64,000 bases of DNA from Roseovarius sp. W115 (GTDB taxonomy: Bacteria; Pseudomonadota; Alphaproteobacteria; Rhodobacterales; Rhodobacteraceae), in the NCBI RefSeq assembly GCF_032842945.2, contig NZ_CP146606.1:2360501-2424500 (forward strand), written 5' to 3'. The notes under the pieces were generated by a model, which saw only the letters and a list, made by a program, of their open reading frames with translations, made no database searches and was not told the origin of the DNA. Within the stretch, counting starts at the first letter, position 1. Each line of letters begins with the position of its first letter. Positions 8,083 to 17,152 of this stretch are shown here, in pieces. The position numbers and the translations under genes are program-made.

Positions 8083-8312
8083 GTTTTGGGGGGCGGCGAC
8101 TTGGTTGCTTCGACAAGGTTGAGCGGCAACTCACCTGCCAATTCCAGTTCCATTGCCGCCCGCAATTCGGCTTTTTGCCCGCGAAGCTTTCGAATGCGTT
8201 TTGCAAGCACATCGTCATCGTGCTCAGCGCGCAAGATTTCCAACTCTTCGGATGGGCTGCATTCACCATCGATAAATCGATGAAGCTGATCGTCGTTTTC
8301 TATCTTAGTCAT
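8079..8312 (-). CDS. Small acidic protein, probable anti-sigma factor
   Basis: A 77-residue, strongly acidic protein starting MTKIENDDQLHRFIDGECS. The D-x-x-L-H-R-F-I-D-G-E start is typical of the cytosolic N-terminus of anti-sigma factors that pair with ECF sigma factors. A membrane helix is missing here, but the next gene, coupled by ATGA, begins with one. The pair could therefore act as a split membrane anti-sigma, although that is inference. It overlaps the sigma gene by eight bases, consistent with stoichiometric translation. Confidence 0.6.
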   Translation of the reverse strand: MTKIENDDQLHRFIDGECSPSEELEILRAEHDDDVLAKRIRKLRGQKAELRAAMELELAGELPLNLVEATKSPPPKT

Positions 8313-8784
8313 CGTGAAACCTTTGTATGGCCGCGCGCCCGCGCGAAAGTCGACTTGTTACAGTGCCAATGGATATGTTTAGGATTTCTGCGGTTTCTGC
8401 GTAGCTGTATCCCTCAACAGACACTAAATGAATGACGGCTTGTTGCTCTGCCGGTAAGCCTCGCATGAAATTGGCTACAGCAATAAGGTCTGAATGCGCC
8501 TCTGCGCCGCCTTGAATCCAACTTTGGGTGCCGTTGATCATGTGCTGGTGTTTTTTTCTTGTTTCTGACCGCCGCACGTTGCTGATGTGTAGGTTTTGAG
8601 CGATTTTGTAGACCCAACTGTCAAAGCGACTGCCCTGCACCCACTTACCCTGATTGCGGATAGCCGTCGTAACTGTTTCCTGAGCCAAATCGTCTGCGTC
8701 ATGGAAGTTGCCGGTCAATGACCTGGTAAACCGCCGGATTTTCGGAAGTGTTTGCACAAGCAAGTCGGAGAAGTCTTCGTCCAT
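8305..8784 (-). CDS. ECF-family RNA polymerase sigma factor
   Basis: With the ATG at 8784 the protein has 159 residues, normal for an ECF sigma. Region 2 contains GNFHDADDLAQETVTTAI (about residues 25-42) and the -10-contacting RFDSWVYKIAQN. Region 4 has the helix-turn-helix SYAETAEILNISIGTVTSRL (about 130-149). An ATG at 8868 would add 28 residues without ribosome site or homology and was not used. Its operon continues with an anti-sigma-like gene and an envelope protein. The neighbour diverging at 8934 is a likely target, but I could not pin down a promoter. Confidence 0.9.
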   Translation of the reverse strand: MDEDFSDLLVQTLPKIRRFTRSLTGNFHDADDLAQETVTTAIRNQGKWVQGSRFDSWVYKIAQNLHISNVRRSETRKKHQHMINGTQSWIQGGAEAHSDLIAVANFMRGLPAEQQAVIHLVSVEGYSYAETAEILNISIGTVTSRLSRGRAAIQRFHDD

Positions 8785-8933
8785 CAACAGAACCCAATAA
8801 TGAGTGCTCTTATGATACAACGTGTATGAGGATGTTTTCTTCCCAAGATTCAAAATTTTTTTCAGCATGAAGGATTAATTTGACCGGGTTGTGCGTTGTT
8901 CCTTACAAATGCACACTGCGATGAGGTATCGAC

Positions 8934-9413
<480 letters not shown>

Positions 9414-9416
9414 TCT

Positions 9417-9779
9417 ATGAGCGTATTCCCTCGCTTTATTGCCCTGCTTCCCTTAGCCTTGGCGGCCTGTGACTACAGCAGTTTGCCAATACCCCAAAGC
9501 GACACGTTTTTTCACATAGGCCTCGCGGACAACGAAAAACGTGCCTCTCAAGCCACGCTTCAAAGAGCGCTCGAACGGCAACTCAGCGGTGACGGCGCGT
9601 CATGGAGAACTGCGTCCGGGAGTAAAGGCACGATTGTGCCGACTGAGACTTGGAAGTCTACGTCTGATCATTGGTGTCGCAGCTTTCGTGAATCAATTGA
9701 TCGACCTGGAAAACGAACGCGCACGCGGGATGGTACAGCCTGCCGTGTAAACGGGTCTTGGACTATAGTGGGTAGCTGA
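9417..9779 (+). CDS. Lipoprotein with 17-kDa-surface-antigen-like domain
   Basis: The 120-residue product opens with a lipoprotein signal (MSVFPRFIALLPLALAAC; lipobox LAAC, Cys18), so it is probably lipidated and held at a membrane. The remainder carries the same domain as the protein at 7640: QRALERQLSGDGASW, then KSTSDHWCRSFRESI and TACRVNGSW. This is the pattern of RT0821/Lpp0805-type surface proteins. It is separated by only three bases from the GES-repeat gene and is followed two bases later by the hydroxylase GTG start. The three probably form one transcript. Structural envelope role inferred. Confidence 0.7.
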   Translation: MSVFPRFIALLPLALAACDYSSLPIPQSDTFFHIGLADNEKRASQATLQRALERQLSGDGASWRTASGSKGTIVPTETWKSTSDHWCRSFRESIDRPGKRTRTRDGTACRVNGSWTIVGS

Positions 9780-9780
9780 C

Positions 9781-10452
9781 GTGCTTGAGACAATACCCGA
9801 ACTGATATCCGAGGCGGTTCGCAAGGACTTGGTAGAAGCCATACAAAATCTTGATTTTGAAGATGGGCGAAAAACAGCTGGAAAACGCGCGGCACGGGTG
9901 AAGAAAAACGAGCAGTTAGGGAGCGTTGATCGAGAAGCGAAGGCGGATATTCAGAATAAAGTCATAAAATCATTGAAATCAAATGGACGGTTTCAACGCT
10001 TTGCCATGCCCAACAAAGTCGCAACTCCTCTGATCAGCCGATATAGGCCAGGCATGGAGTATGGCCTTCATGTCGACAACGCAACAATGGTCGACAGTAC
10101 TTTGAGGACAGACCTCTCTGTCACGTTATTTTTGAATGAGCCCGATCAATACGAGGGCGGCGAGCTCGAGATTTTTTCTGGCTATGGGCCAGTCAAGATC
10201 AAGCTGCCAGCGGGTTCAGTCGTGGTCTACCCATCATCCACGCTTCATCGGGTTCTGCCTGTGACCAAAGGTGAAAGATTGGCGGCTGTTACCTGGGTGG
10301 AAAGCCAAATCCGAGACTTGGCGCGCAGAGAAATCTTGTACGACTTTGGTTTGGCGCGCAGCAAACTCGAAAAAGACGCACCCAACTCTGAAGAGACCGA
10401 CAGGGCAAACCGGGCATATACAAACTTACTGCGCATGTGGACTGGCACATAA
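9781..10452 (+). CDS. PKHD-type 2-oxoglutarate/Fe(II) hydroxylase (PiuC/YbiX-like)
   Basis: The 223-residue enzyme has a GTG start two bases after the previous stop. The double-stranded beta-helix shows the iron ligands H-x-D in YGLHVDNATM (about residues 98-100) and the distal His in SSTLHRVLPVTKGERLAAV (about 159), with the following Arg for 2-oxoglutarate. RYRPGMEYGLHVD and NEPDQYEGGELEI are standard for the family. It is cytosolic, substrate unknown. Relatives are often iron-regulated; here it sits with envelope genes. Its TAA (10450-10452) directly abuts the left end of the insertion sequence, yet the protein seems complete because LLRMW is near the usual end. Confidence 0.85.
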   Translation: MLETIPELISEAVRKDLVEAIQNLDFEDGRKTAGKRAARVKKNEQLGSVDREAKADIQNKVIKSLKSNGRFQRFAMPNKVATPLISRYRPGMEYGLHVDNATMVDSTLRTDLSVTLFLNEPDQYEGGELEIFSGYGPVKIKLPAGSVVVYPSSTLHRVLPVTKGERLAAVTWVESQIRDLARREILYDFGLARSKLEKDAPNSEETDRANRAYTNLLRMWTGT

Positions 10453-10500
10453 TGAACCGCCCCTTGTTTGCCGGAGACCCAGAAGTAAGGATACTGGGTT

Positions 10501-10833
10501 ATGGGAAAGACGAAGAACGGAACACGTTATCCAGAGGAACTGCGCGCCCGAGCGGTGCGGATGGTTTTGGATCACGAGGCAGAATATGCGAGCAGATCGG
10601 CAGCAATCTTGTCGATTTCTCAGAAGGTTGGATGCAGCAGGGACAGCCTGCGCATCTGGGTCAAACAACATGAGACAGACACGGGTAAGCGTGATGGTCT
10701 GACGACGGTTGAGAGGGAACGCATCAAGGAACTTGAACGCGAGAACCGGCAACTGCGTCAGGCCAATGAGATCCTCAAAAAGGCATCTGCTTATTTTGCA
10801 CAGGCGGAGCTCGACCGCCCATTCCGCAAATGA
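10501..10833 (+). CDS. IS3-family transposase OrfA
   Basis: The 110-residue protein contains the N-terminal helix-turn-helix (RYPEELRARAVRMVLDH, about 9-25, and CSRDSLRIWVKQH) that binds the terminal repeats. It ends in a leucine-zipper coil, ERIKELERENRQLRQANEIL, needed for dimerisation. The conserved LKKA codons are CTC AAA AAG GCA. The A-run at 10777-10781 followed by G is the expected slippery site: a -1 slip there leads without a stop into the orfB frame (next codons GGC ATC TGC), giving the OrfAB transposase. Confidence 0.9.
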   Translation: MGKTKNGTRYPEELRARAVRMVLDHEAEYASRSAAILSISQKVGCSRDSLRIWVKQHETDTGKRDGLTTVERERIKELERENRQLRQANEILKKASAYFAQAELDRPFRK

Positions 10834-11729
10834 TTGCCTTCATCAAGGAGCACCGAAGCGTGCATGGGGTCGAGCCGATGTGCCGTGTTCTGCAGATTGC
10901 CCCGTCGACTTTCTACGAGCATCTGGCCGTTGAACGCGAACCTGACCGTGCATCGGATCGCGCCAAGCGGGATGCGTATCTGCGCAAAGAGATGAAAGAC
11001 GTTTGGGAGAAGAACAGATCAGTCTACGGCGCACGTAAACTGTGGCATGCAATGAAGCGCGAGAGGATCGATATCGCCCGCTGCACGGTTGAACGCTTGA
11101 TGCGCCAGCTTGGTATTCAAGGCGTTCGGCGGGGCAAGAAGGTCAAAACCACCTATGGTCAGCCTGCCGATCAATGCCCACTGGACAAGGTTAATCGCCA
11201 GTTCCGGGCTGCGATGCCAAACGAGCTTTGGGTGTCCGACTTCACGTTTGTGTCCACCTGGCGGGGCTTCGTCTACGTGGGCTTTGTCATTGATACCTTC
11301 GCCAACCGGATCGTCGGCTGGAAAGCATCGACAACACAGGACACGCAGTTTGTCTTGGATGCGCTCGAACAGGCGATCCATGCGCGCAGACCTGCTGAGA
11401 AACTGATCCATCATTCAGATCGCGGATCGCAATATGTATCGATCAAGTACACAGAGCGTTTGGTCGATGCAGGATTGGAACCATCCGTCGGCAGCGTCGG
11501 CGACAGCTATGACAATGCACTGGCTGAGACAATCATCGGCCTGTTCAAAACGGAAGTCATCAACAGGCTGGGGCCATGGAAGTCCAAAGATCAGGTCGAA
11601 TGGGAAACCCTGCAATGGGTCGATTGGTTCAATAGGGAACGCTTGCTCGAACCTCTCGGCTACATCACACCAATCGAAGCGGAGGAGAAATACGAACAAG
11701 CCTTGAAATCAAACAAAATCGCAGCTTGA
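10830..11729 (+). CDS. IS3-family transposase OrfB (DDE integrase)
   Basis: The 299-residue catalytic subunit has an HTH_21 region (RSVYGARKLWHAMKRERI, about 70-88) and an rve DDE domain. The motifs are ELWVSDFTFV (first Asp), HHSDRGSQYVS (second Asp) and GDSYDNALAETIIGLFKTE (Glu). All three acidic residues are present, so the enzyme should be active. Its ATG overlaps the orfA stop (AATGA). In IS3 elements the functional transposase is normally the OrfAB frameshift product, and that reading is open here. Confidence 0.92.
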   Translation: MIAFIKEHRSVHGVEPMCRVLQIAPSTFYEHLAVEREPDRASDRAKRDAYLRKEMKDVWEKNRSVYGARKLWHAMKRERIDIARCTVERLMRQLGIQGVRRGKKVKTTYGQPADQCPLDKVNRQFRAAMPNELWVSDFTFVSTWRGFVYVGFVIDTFANRIVGWKASTTQDTQFVLDALEQAIHARRPAEKLIHHSDRGSQYVSIKYTERLVDAGLEPSVGSVGDSYDNALAETIIGLFKTEVINRLGPWKSKDQVEWETLQWVDWFNRERLLEPLGYITPIEAEEKYEQALKSNKIAA

Positions 11730-11770
11730 AATACGAACTCAACAGTCTCCGGCAAAACCGGGGCGGTTCA

Positions 11771-12395
11771 GGTCTCCAAATTTCTTGGCTAAAACCTTTT
11801 GTAGGTTTCGCTGTATAGGCGCGATTTTCGTCGCCGAGAAGTGACTAACAAGAGCAACGTGCTGACGATTTTCGACAATCTCCTGCAATGCGCCTGCAAA
11901 CGAGTCCAAGCCCCCCGAGAACATCAGGATACGATCTGCCTTCCAAGAGCTTTCTTTGTCATATTTGAAGAACCGCGTGCGTTCGGCATCGGGCTCATTC
12001 TTTTGTGTGAACTCAAACTCAAATCGGTCATCGGAGAGAAACATCAATGTTTCTTCGAGCGTTTGTGCAATCTTTCCCGAATGCCAAAACAGGAGATCAC
12101 GTACCGGCATTTCAACAATGAACCGGCGATGCCATTTCCGGCCCAGATTTTGATCCACTGGTCCGCCCCGGCTTACGGCGGCGTCCGCGCCATAGATAAG
12201 CGCTGCTACTTCCAACAGGTCTAGCGCACGATCCGGTAGCCCGGCCACCAACTGACTGTTCAATTGGCTGATCCGTAGCTTCACGCCCACAGGTTTTCCG
12301 TTAATCTCAAAACGAAGTTTCTCATCGCCGCCGGTTTTGGTTAGCGGAGCGAGGCATCGGACATGATGCTCATGCGTTGTCGCGACGCCGTCCAA
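11771..12395 (-). pseudogene. QueC-like (QatC/Cap9-type) defence enzyme, 3' end removed by insertion sequence
   Basis: About 208 host residues remain. The adenylation PP-loop motif is ILMFSGGLDSFAGAL (SGGLDS at about 160-165). The roughly 150 residues before it form an extra N-terminal domain that housekeeping QueC lacks but defence-associated QueC-like proteins have. The frame enters the insertion-sequence end at 11770 and stops after about ten foreign residues, so the C-terminal half, including any zinc site, is lost. ATG at 12395 overlaps the upstream gene by 26 bases. Related proteins are QatC in Qat and the QueC-like protein of type IV CBASS. The exact subtype is undetermined. Confidence 0.7.
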
Positions 12396-13149
12396 GCTCG
12401 GACCTCATTTTCTTGAATGCGTATTTGGTGAAGCGGTCTATCTTCTCCTGATCCAGCGCCTGCTTCTGCCAAACGGTCTTGCCATACCAACCGGTCGCAA
12501 ACTCCTTGACGATCCTCGATGCCTCGAAGGTGTGTTGAGCTAATGCGTGTTGAAAGGCCACTCGTTGCGCATCATCTGCGAACCGTTTGCCTTGTCCCGT
12601 GTGGTTGGCCAGTTCGCGGCTGAGATAATAGTCAAGCGACCGATATGACAGCCGGGCGAAGAAATCACGGGCGAGTTCCGCGAACCGATCTCCGGACGAA
12701 TATTTTCCAAGAGCCGCGCGAATCTCCTGTGTCGTCGGTTCAAAGAGTGTTGGTAACTGGTCGCGCAATTGGACCGAGAGCGTTTCAAGAAATGCTGTTT
12801 TTGCGAGTTCGCCTGCATCCGATGAGGCACCGGTTTTGAAGCTCTGTTGGTCAATTACCAGCTCAAGGCCGGAGAGCAATCCTGCCACCGAGGTCAGCGG
12901 GTTTTCACCCACGCCGAGTCCAGCCAATGCATCCTCGAAACCCGGCGCTCGGGCCATCAAAGGTAATCGTACAAGTAGGGCGCTGATAAATTGAAATCGG
13001 GGGTCGTCGCTGGCACGTGAAAGATCGAGTTCTGACGCCCAGGCCGCCGCCTCGGCTATCGCGTCAATCGGCGCATCAGAATCAATTAAATCAACGACAT
13101 CTCGCCACTTTTTTGACTGTGGCAATGTGCCGAGCCGAATATGGCCCAT
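12370..13149 (-). CDS. Met-Gly-starting partner of the QueC-like enzyme (259 aa)
   Basis: Starts MGHIRLGTLPQSKKWRDVV at 13149, behind GGGAGAA. It is largely helical, with segments LVRLPLMARAPGFEDALAG, EIRAALGKYSSGDRF and RSLDYYLSRELANHT. There is no membrane segment or catalytic motif I recognise. It does not look like the QatB sequences I remember. The conserved Gly right after Met is notable, because QueC-like defence enzymes have been reported, as I recall, to attach a deazaguanine to the N-terminal Gly of their partner. It lies next to tRNA-Arg, a usual island insertion site. The gene itself appears intact. Confidence 0.6.
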   Translation of the reverse strand: MGHIRLGTLPQSKKWRDVVDLIDSDAPIDAIAEAAAWASELDLSRASDDPRFQFISALLVRLPLMARAPGFEDALAGLGVGENPLTSVAGLLSGLELVIDQQSFKTGASSDAGELAKTAFLETLSVQLRDQLPTLFEPTTQEIRAALGKYSSGDRFAELARDFFARLSYRSLDYYLSRELANHTGQGKRFADDAQRVAFQHALAQHTFEASRIVKEFATGWYGKTVWQKQALDQEKIDRFTKYAFKKMRSELGRRRDNA

Positions 13150-13284
13150 GACGTTCTCCCTGTGGTCTCAACGCTGACGCAACCTATGGAAGAAATCAAA
13201 CAAAAAGGAGGTCGCTAAGCTTACCCAATGCTTACCCATACAAGGGCGACAAAAATAAAATAAGCTTTAAATATTTGAAATAAT

Positions 13285-13361
13285 TGGCGATCCCGCGAGG
13301 ACTCGAACCCCGAACCTGCTGATTAGAAGTCAGCTGCTCTATCCAGTTGAGCTACGGGACC
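13285..13361 (-). tRNA. tRNA-Arg (anticodon UCU)
   Basis: The minus strand reads GGTCCCGTAGCTCAACTGG at the 5' end. The acceptor stem GGTCCCG pairs with CGGGATC, followed by discriminator G and an encoded CCA (13285-13287). The anticodon loop CTTCTAA, between stems GCTGA and TCAGC, gives UCU, which reads AGA and AGG. The T arm contains GGTTCGAGTCC. All arms fold, 77 bases. The 3' end faces the accessory region on the left. Confidence 0.96.
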
Positions 13362-13402
13362 GCTGGCTTTGGTTTAGCCGCGTCACAGGCCAAGATCAAA
13401 GG

Positions 13403-14173
13403 CTAATCGGCAAATGGGTCGTTGGGATATGTCACGCCAGCAAGATAGAGACCTTGCGGGGGGCAGACCGGGCCGCAGGCCGCGCGGTCACAGGCTTTTA
13501 AAGCCGTTCTTATGTCGTCTGGCACCCATGCGCTTCGACCTACACGTTCCAAGGTGCCAACGATGCTCCGGACCTGGTTGTGCAGGAACGACCGGGCGCG
13601 CAGGTGGAAATGTATTTCCGGCCCACTCAATCCCTCCTGCCATTCGATTCTAATCTCATCCAGTGTTTTTACCGGGCTTTTGGCCTGGCAGATGCTGGAC
13701 CGAAAGGTGGTGAAATCGTGATTGCCGATGAGATGTGCCGCACCTGCACGCATGGCGTCGACATCCAGATCATAGGCCACTTGCCACACCAGCCCGGCAT
13801 CATGGGTCGCCGGCGCGCGGCGCATCAAAAGCCGAAAGAGATACTGCCGCTCTACGGCTGAAAACCTTGCGTGCCAATCTTCATCCGTTTGCGCGCAGTC
13901 CAGGATTGCCACGGGAAGCGGCTTGAGGTGGTGATTGAGCGCTTCAGACAGGCGAAAAGGATCCCAGTCCTTTTCCAGATCGCACTGTGCCACTTGTGCC
14001 AACCCATGCACGCCCGCATCGGTCCGTCCTGCTGCGGCAATGGTGTGCGCGCCCGGTTCCAGCTTGGCCAGAGCGGCCTCAATGGCGCCTTGTACCGATG
14101 GCTGGTCGGCTTGTCTTTGCCACCCGGCAAAAGGCGCGCCATTGTATTCAACTTTCAGGGCATAACGTGGCAT
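13403..14173 (-). CDS. truA: tRNA pseudouridine synthase A
   Basis: TruA converts U38-U40 of tRNA anticodon arms to pseudouridine. The 256-residue protein starts [20 protein letters not shown] and contains the catalytic-Asp motif [15 protein letters not shown] (Asp near residue 53), followed by [11 protein letters not shown]. The C-terminal [19 protein letters not shown] and [11 protein letters not shown] are also typical. The frame extends 12 codons upstream, but MPRY is the family start. It is adjacent to tRNA-Arg and transcribed in the same direction; a functional link is only thematic. Confidence 0.95.
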   Translation of the reverse strand: MPRYALKVEYNGAPFAGWQRQADQPSVQGAIEAALAKLEPGAHTIAAAGRTDAGVHGLAQVAQCDLEKDWDPFRLSEALNHHLKPLPVAILDCAQTDEDWHARFSAVERQYLFRLLMRRAPATHDAGLVWQVAYDLDVDAMRAGAAHLIGNHDFTTFRSSICQAKSPVKTLDEIRIEWQEGLSGPEIHFHLRARSFLHNQVRSIVGTLERVGRSAWVPDDIRTALKACDRAACGPVCPPQGLYLAGVTYPNDPFAD

Positions 14174-14323
14174 GGCGGGCTTGTAGCCTGCGTATTGGGT
14201 TATGCACAATCCCTCGTCATGCGGCCTGTTCTTCCGATACGTTTTTGCGTGAAAATTCCCCGCTGACTTCCCTCTGGCAAGCAGAGCGGCGCACGCTTAT
14301 CTTGAGGCCAAAGGGGGCAGTCA

Positions 14324-15750
14324 TTGGTGATCACCACATTAGCAGATGGGCTGACACGCGGCATTGAGAGCGTGTCGGACACCGTATCAGGCGTGTTTCG
14401 AGAGCCGGTTATTCGCCTTGGTGTCACCGGGCTGAGCCGGGCTGGTAAAACTGTGTTCATCACCTCGCTTGTGGCGAATATGATGGATCGCGGGCGCATG
14501 CCTGGCCTCTTGGCCGCAGCGGATGGCCGGATCACGGCGGCCTATCTGCAACCACAGCCAAACGACACTTTGCCACGTTTTGACTATGAAACCCATCTGG
14601 GCGCTTTGACAGCAGAGAACCCGCATTGGCCCGAAAGCACGCGGGCCATTTCAGAGCTGCGCCTCTCCTTGCGCGTACGACCATCGGGCCTTCTGGGTGG
14701 CCTGCAGGGGCCTCGCACGGTGCATGTGGATATTGTCGACTATCCGGGTGAATGGCTTTTGGATCTGGGGTTGCTGGACAAAAGCTTTGCAGAGTGGTCG
14801 GAGGAAACCCTGTCGCGGATCGACGCGCGGTCCGAAGCGGCCGGGTATCTTGAGACGATGCGTGCGCAGGATGCGGCTGCCCTACTGGACGAAACGGTGG
14901 CGCAAAGGCTGGCCAAAAGTTACACCGACTACCTTGCGCAGGCGCGCGCAGCCGGGTTGTCGGATTGCACACCGGGGCGGTTCCTTCTGCCGGGTGATTT
15001 GGCTGGCTCGCCCGTGTTGACGTTTGCCCCATTGCCGCAGCCCTCCAAGCCTGGGCGTAAATCCCTCTGGCGCGAGTTTGAGCGGCGGTTTGAGGCTTAC
15101 AAAAGCCGCATCGTCAAACCGTTCTTTCGGGATCATTTTGCCCGAATTGACCGGCAGATTGTGCTGGTTGACGCGTTGGGCGCCGTGCATTCCGGCCCAC
15201 AAGCGGTGGAGGATATGCGTCGCGCGATGCGGGATATTCTGAAGGCATTTCGTCCGGGGACCAATGCATTCCTCAGCCGAATTTTCATGGGCCGCAGAGT
15301 TGAGAAAATCCTCTTTGCTGCGACGAAAGCCGATCATCTGCATCATTCACAGCATGCGCAACTCACGGCCCTGATAGAGGCGCTATTAAGAGATGCACGC
15401 GACCGGGCCGCGTTTGCCGGGGCAGAAACATCTGCGCTGGCACTCGCCTCAATCCGGGCCACAACGGAGGAAACGCGCACGCATAAAGGTGAGACACTCA
15501 ACTGCGTTCGCGGCACGCTTTTGACCCAAAGTGGCAAGCGCGGAAAACAGGCGGCTTTTTTCCTGGGGCTTTGCCGGAAGATCCCGGCAAGATCCTTACT
15601 CCGGCGCGCGACGGGGCTGAGCGCTGGCTTGAGGAACAGTACGAAGTGATGAAATTTGCGCCTGCGCCTCTGACGCTCAAGCCGGGCGAGGGTCCGCCGC
15701 ATATCCGGCTTGATCGCGCGGCACAGTTTTTGGTCGGAGATCGGCTATGA
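14324..15750 (+). CDS. ycjX: YcjX-family GTP/ATP-binding protein (frameshift at T-run)
   Basis: YcjX-like P-loop proteins are stress-associated GTPases of unknown substrate. The Walker A motif is GLSRAGKTVFITS (about 36-48), followed by VDIVDYPGEWLLDL. As given, the frame ends at 15649 with an unrelated tail after LNCVRGTLL. Adding one T to the six-T run 15556-15561 restores AAFFPGALPEDPGKILTP and continues to APLTLKPGEGPPHIRLDRAA with a stop at 15748-15750. This gives 475 residues and an ATGA overlap with the next gene. I therefore annotate the full length. It is in one operon with an acetyltransferase and a TIGR01620 protein. Confidence 0.85.
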
Positions 15751-16157
15751 CGCCTCAGGTCGCGCAAATCTGGCAGGTACCTTCGCTCTTGCGCATTCTT
15801 TGGGCGCATCACCAATCCGACGGGCTTCGAGACGTGTGGGTGATGCTCAAAGTGACAGCGCGTGGCTGGGTGCGGGTGATAGAAGACGCCAAGGGGCCAG
15901 TTGGCTTTGCCATGCGGGACGATGCCCGGCTTCATGCGCTTTATGTTCACCCGCGCGGGCAGGGGGCTGGTGTGGGGCGAGCTTTGCTGATGGATGCGCA
16001 ATCCGATACGAGCGCGATTGACCTTTGGGTGCGCCAAACCAACAGGTCTGCGCGGCGGTTCTATAGCCGTCACGGCTTTGCCGAAAAGCTCCGCGCGGGG
16101 CCTCAGGGGGCACATATTCTGATGGTCTGGCCGCCGGAACGAAGGAGCATGCCATGA
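15747..16157 (+). CDS. GNAT-family N-acetyltransferase
   Basis: A 136-residue acetyl-CoA-dependent acetyltransferase. The acetyl-CoA pyrophosphate-binding loop is HALYVHPRGQGAGVGRALL (about 71-89), and the C-terminal strand/helix is NRSARRFYSRHGF. The substrate cannot be inferred. It starts with an ATGA overlap on the frameshift-corrected ycjX stop and ends with an overlap on the next gene, so the three genes are tightly coupled. Confidence 0.85.
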   Translation: MTPQVAQIWQVPSLLRILWAHHQSDGLRDVWVMLKVTARGWVRVIEDAKGPVGFAMRDDARLHALYVHPRGQGAGVGRALLMDAQSDTSAIDLWVRQTNRSARRFYSRHGFAEKLRAGPQGAHILMVWPPERRSMP

Positions 16158-17152
16158 ATAAAGGTCCGGTTTTGATTGATCTGGAGGATGAGGCGCAGGC
16201 ACCCAATCCGACCGAAGTTCCGCCTGTGCCTGATGTGACAACGGATATCGCACCCGAAGGGCGTGCGATGCGAACCATGGCCACACTTGCAAGTCGACGC
16301 CCATCGCGTCTGGCGCGGCTGTTTTGGGGATTGCTTCTGACGCTTTTGGGTGCAGTGGTTTCAATTGCCGCATGGAATTTTGTCACCGGGCTTATCGCGC
16401 AGAACCCTGTGTTGGGGTATGCGGTAACAGGCCTTGTTGCGGCCTTTGCATTGGTCTGTTTTGTGCTTGTTTTACGCGAGCTTGCCGCGTTTTCGCGTTT
16501 GTCTCGTATGGATCGTCTCCACCGCCGGGCTGAAACGGCTCTGACCACATCCGACCTCAGTGAAGCGCGGGGTGTTCTACGCGATCTAAACCGGCTCTAT
16601 GCGGGGCGAGAGGACGTGCGCTGGGGGCAGGATCGGGTCCGTGCGTTAGAGCAGGATCAGTTGGATGCTTCCGGATTATTGGGGCTGGCAGAAACCGAAA
16701 TTCTGAAGCCGCTCGATCTGGCCGCAAGCCGTGAGATCGAAGCGGCTGCCCGGCAGGTGGCGACAGTCACGGCCATCGTGCCACTGGCCTTTGCGGATGT
16801 CATTGCCGCTCTTACCGCGAACCTTCGGATGATCCGACGCATTGCAGAAGTTTATGGTGGACGATCGGGCACATTGGGCAGCTGGCGTCTGGCACGGGCG
16901 GTGATGACGCATTTGGTGGCGACCGGGGCTGTGGCGATTGGCGATGACATGATCGGATCCATAGCCGGAGGAGGGGTGCTGTCCAAGCTGTCGCGCCGCT
17001 TTGGAGAGGGGATTGTGAACGGCGCGCTTACAGCGCGGGTTGGCGTGGCCGCGATGGAGGTGTGCCGACCCATACCGTTTGCCACGGTCAAAAGGCCTTC
17101 GGTGACGCGGTTGGTGCAAAGAGCACTCACTGGCCTCTTCAGTAAAACCTAA
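16154..17152 (+). CDS. TIGR01620-family (YcjF-like) inner membrane protein
   Basis: The 332-residue protein has a polar N-terminus of about 55 residues, two transmembrane helices (about 56-80 and 86-108, LARLFWGLLLTLLGAVVSIA and then a LVAAFALVCFVLVL segment), and a long cytosolic helical domain. The latter includes GLGLAETEI-type and FADVIAALTANLRMIRRIAE segments typical of DUF697/YcjF. The family is always found near ycjX, as here. A membrane platform for the YcjX ATPase is plausible but unproven. It overlaps the upstream gene by ATGA. Its TAA meets the convergent globin stop (4-base overlap). Confidence 0.85.
   Translation: MNKGPVLIDLEDEAQAPNPTEVPPVPDVTTDIAPEGRAMRTMATLASRRPSRLARLFWGLLLTLLGAVVSIAAWNFVTGLIAQNPVLGYAVTGLVAAFALVCFVLVLRELAAFSRLSRMDRLHRRAETALTTSDLSEARGVLRDLNRLYAGREDVRWGQDRVRALEQDQLDASGLLGLAETEILKPLDLAASREIEAAARQVATVTAIVPLAFADVIAALTANLRMIRRIAEVYGGRSGTLGSWRLARAVMTHLVATGAVAIGDDMIGSIAGGGVLSKLSRRFGEGIVNGALTARVGVAAMEVCRPIPFATVKRPSVTRLVQRALTGLFSKT

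Larger units (their letters stand above)
10453..11770 (+). mobile_element. IS3-family insertion sequence (IS51-like group), complete
   Basis: A 1318-base element bounded by imperfect inverted repeats. The left end begins TGAACCGCCCCTTGTTTGCC and the right end, read inwards, TGAACCGCCCCGGTTTTGCC; 23 of the 26 terminal bases match. It carries orfA and orfB with a putative programmed frameshift between them. The bases outside the ends (TAA left, GGT right) do not form a target duplication, so the element probably caused or recombined through an adjacent deletion. On the right it interrupts a QueC-like gene. Confidence 0.92.

Noticed and set aside
8880-8930. A GGAAC-type ECF promoter upstream of the sigma gene
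   Set aside because: GGAAC is present on the minus strand near 8902 but no matching -10 element was found at proper spacing.
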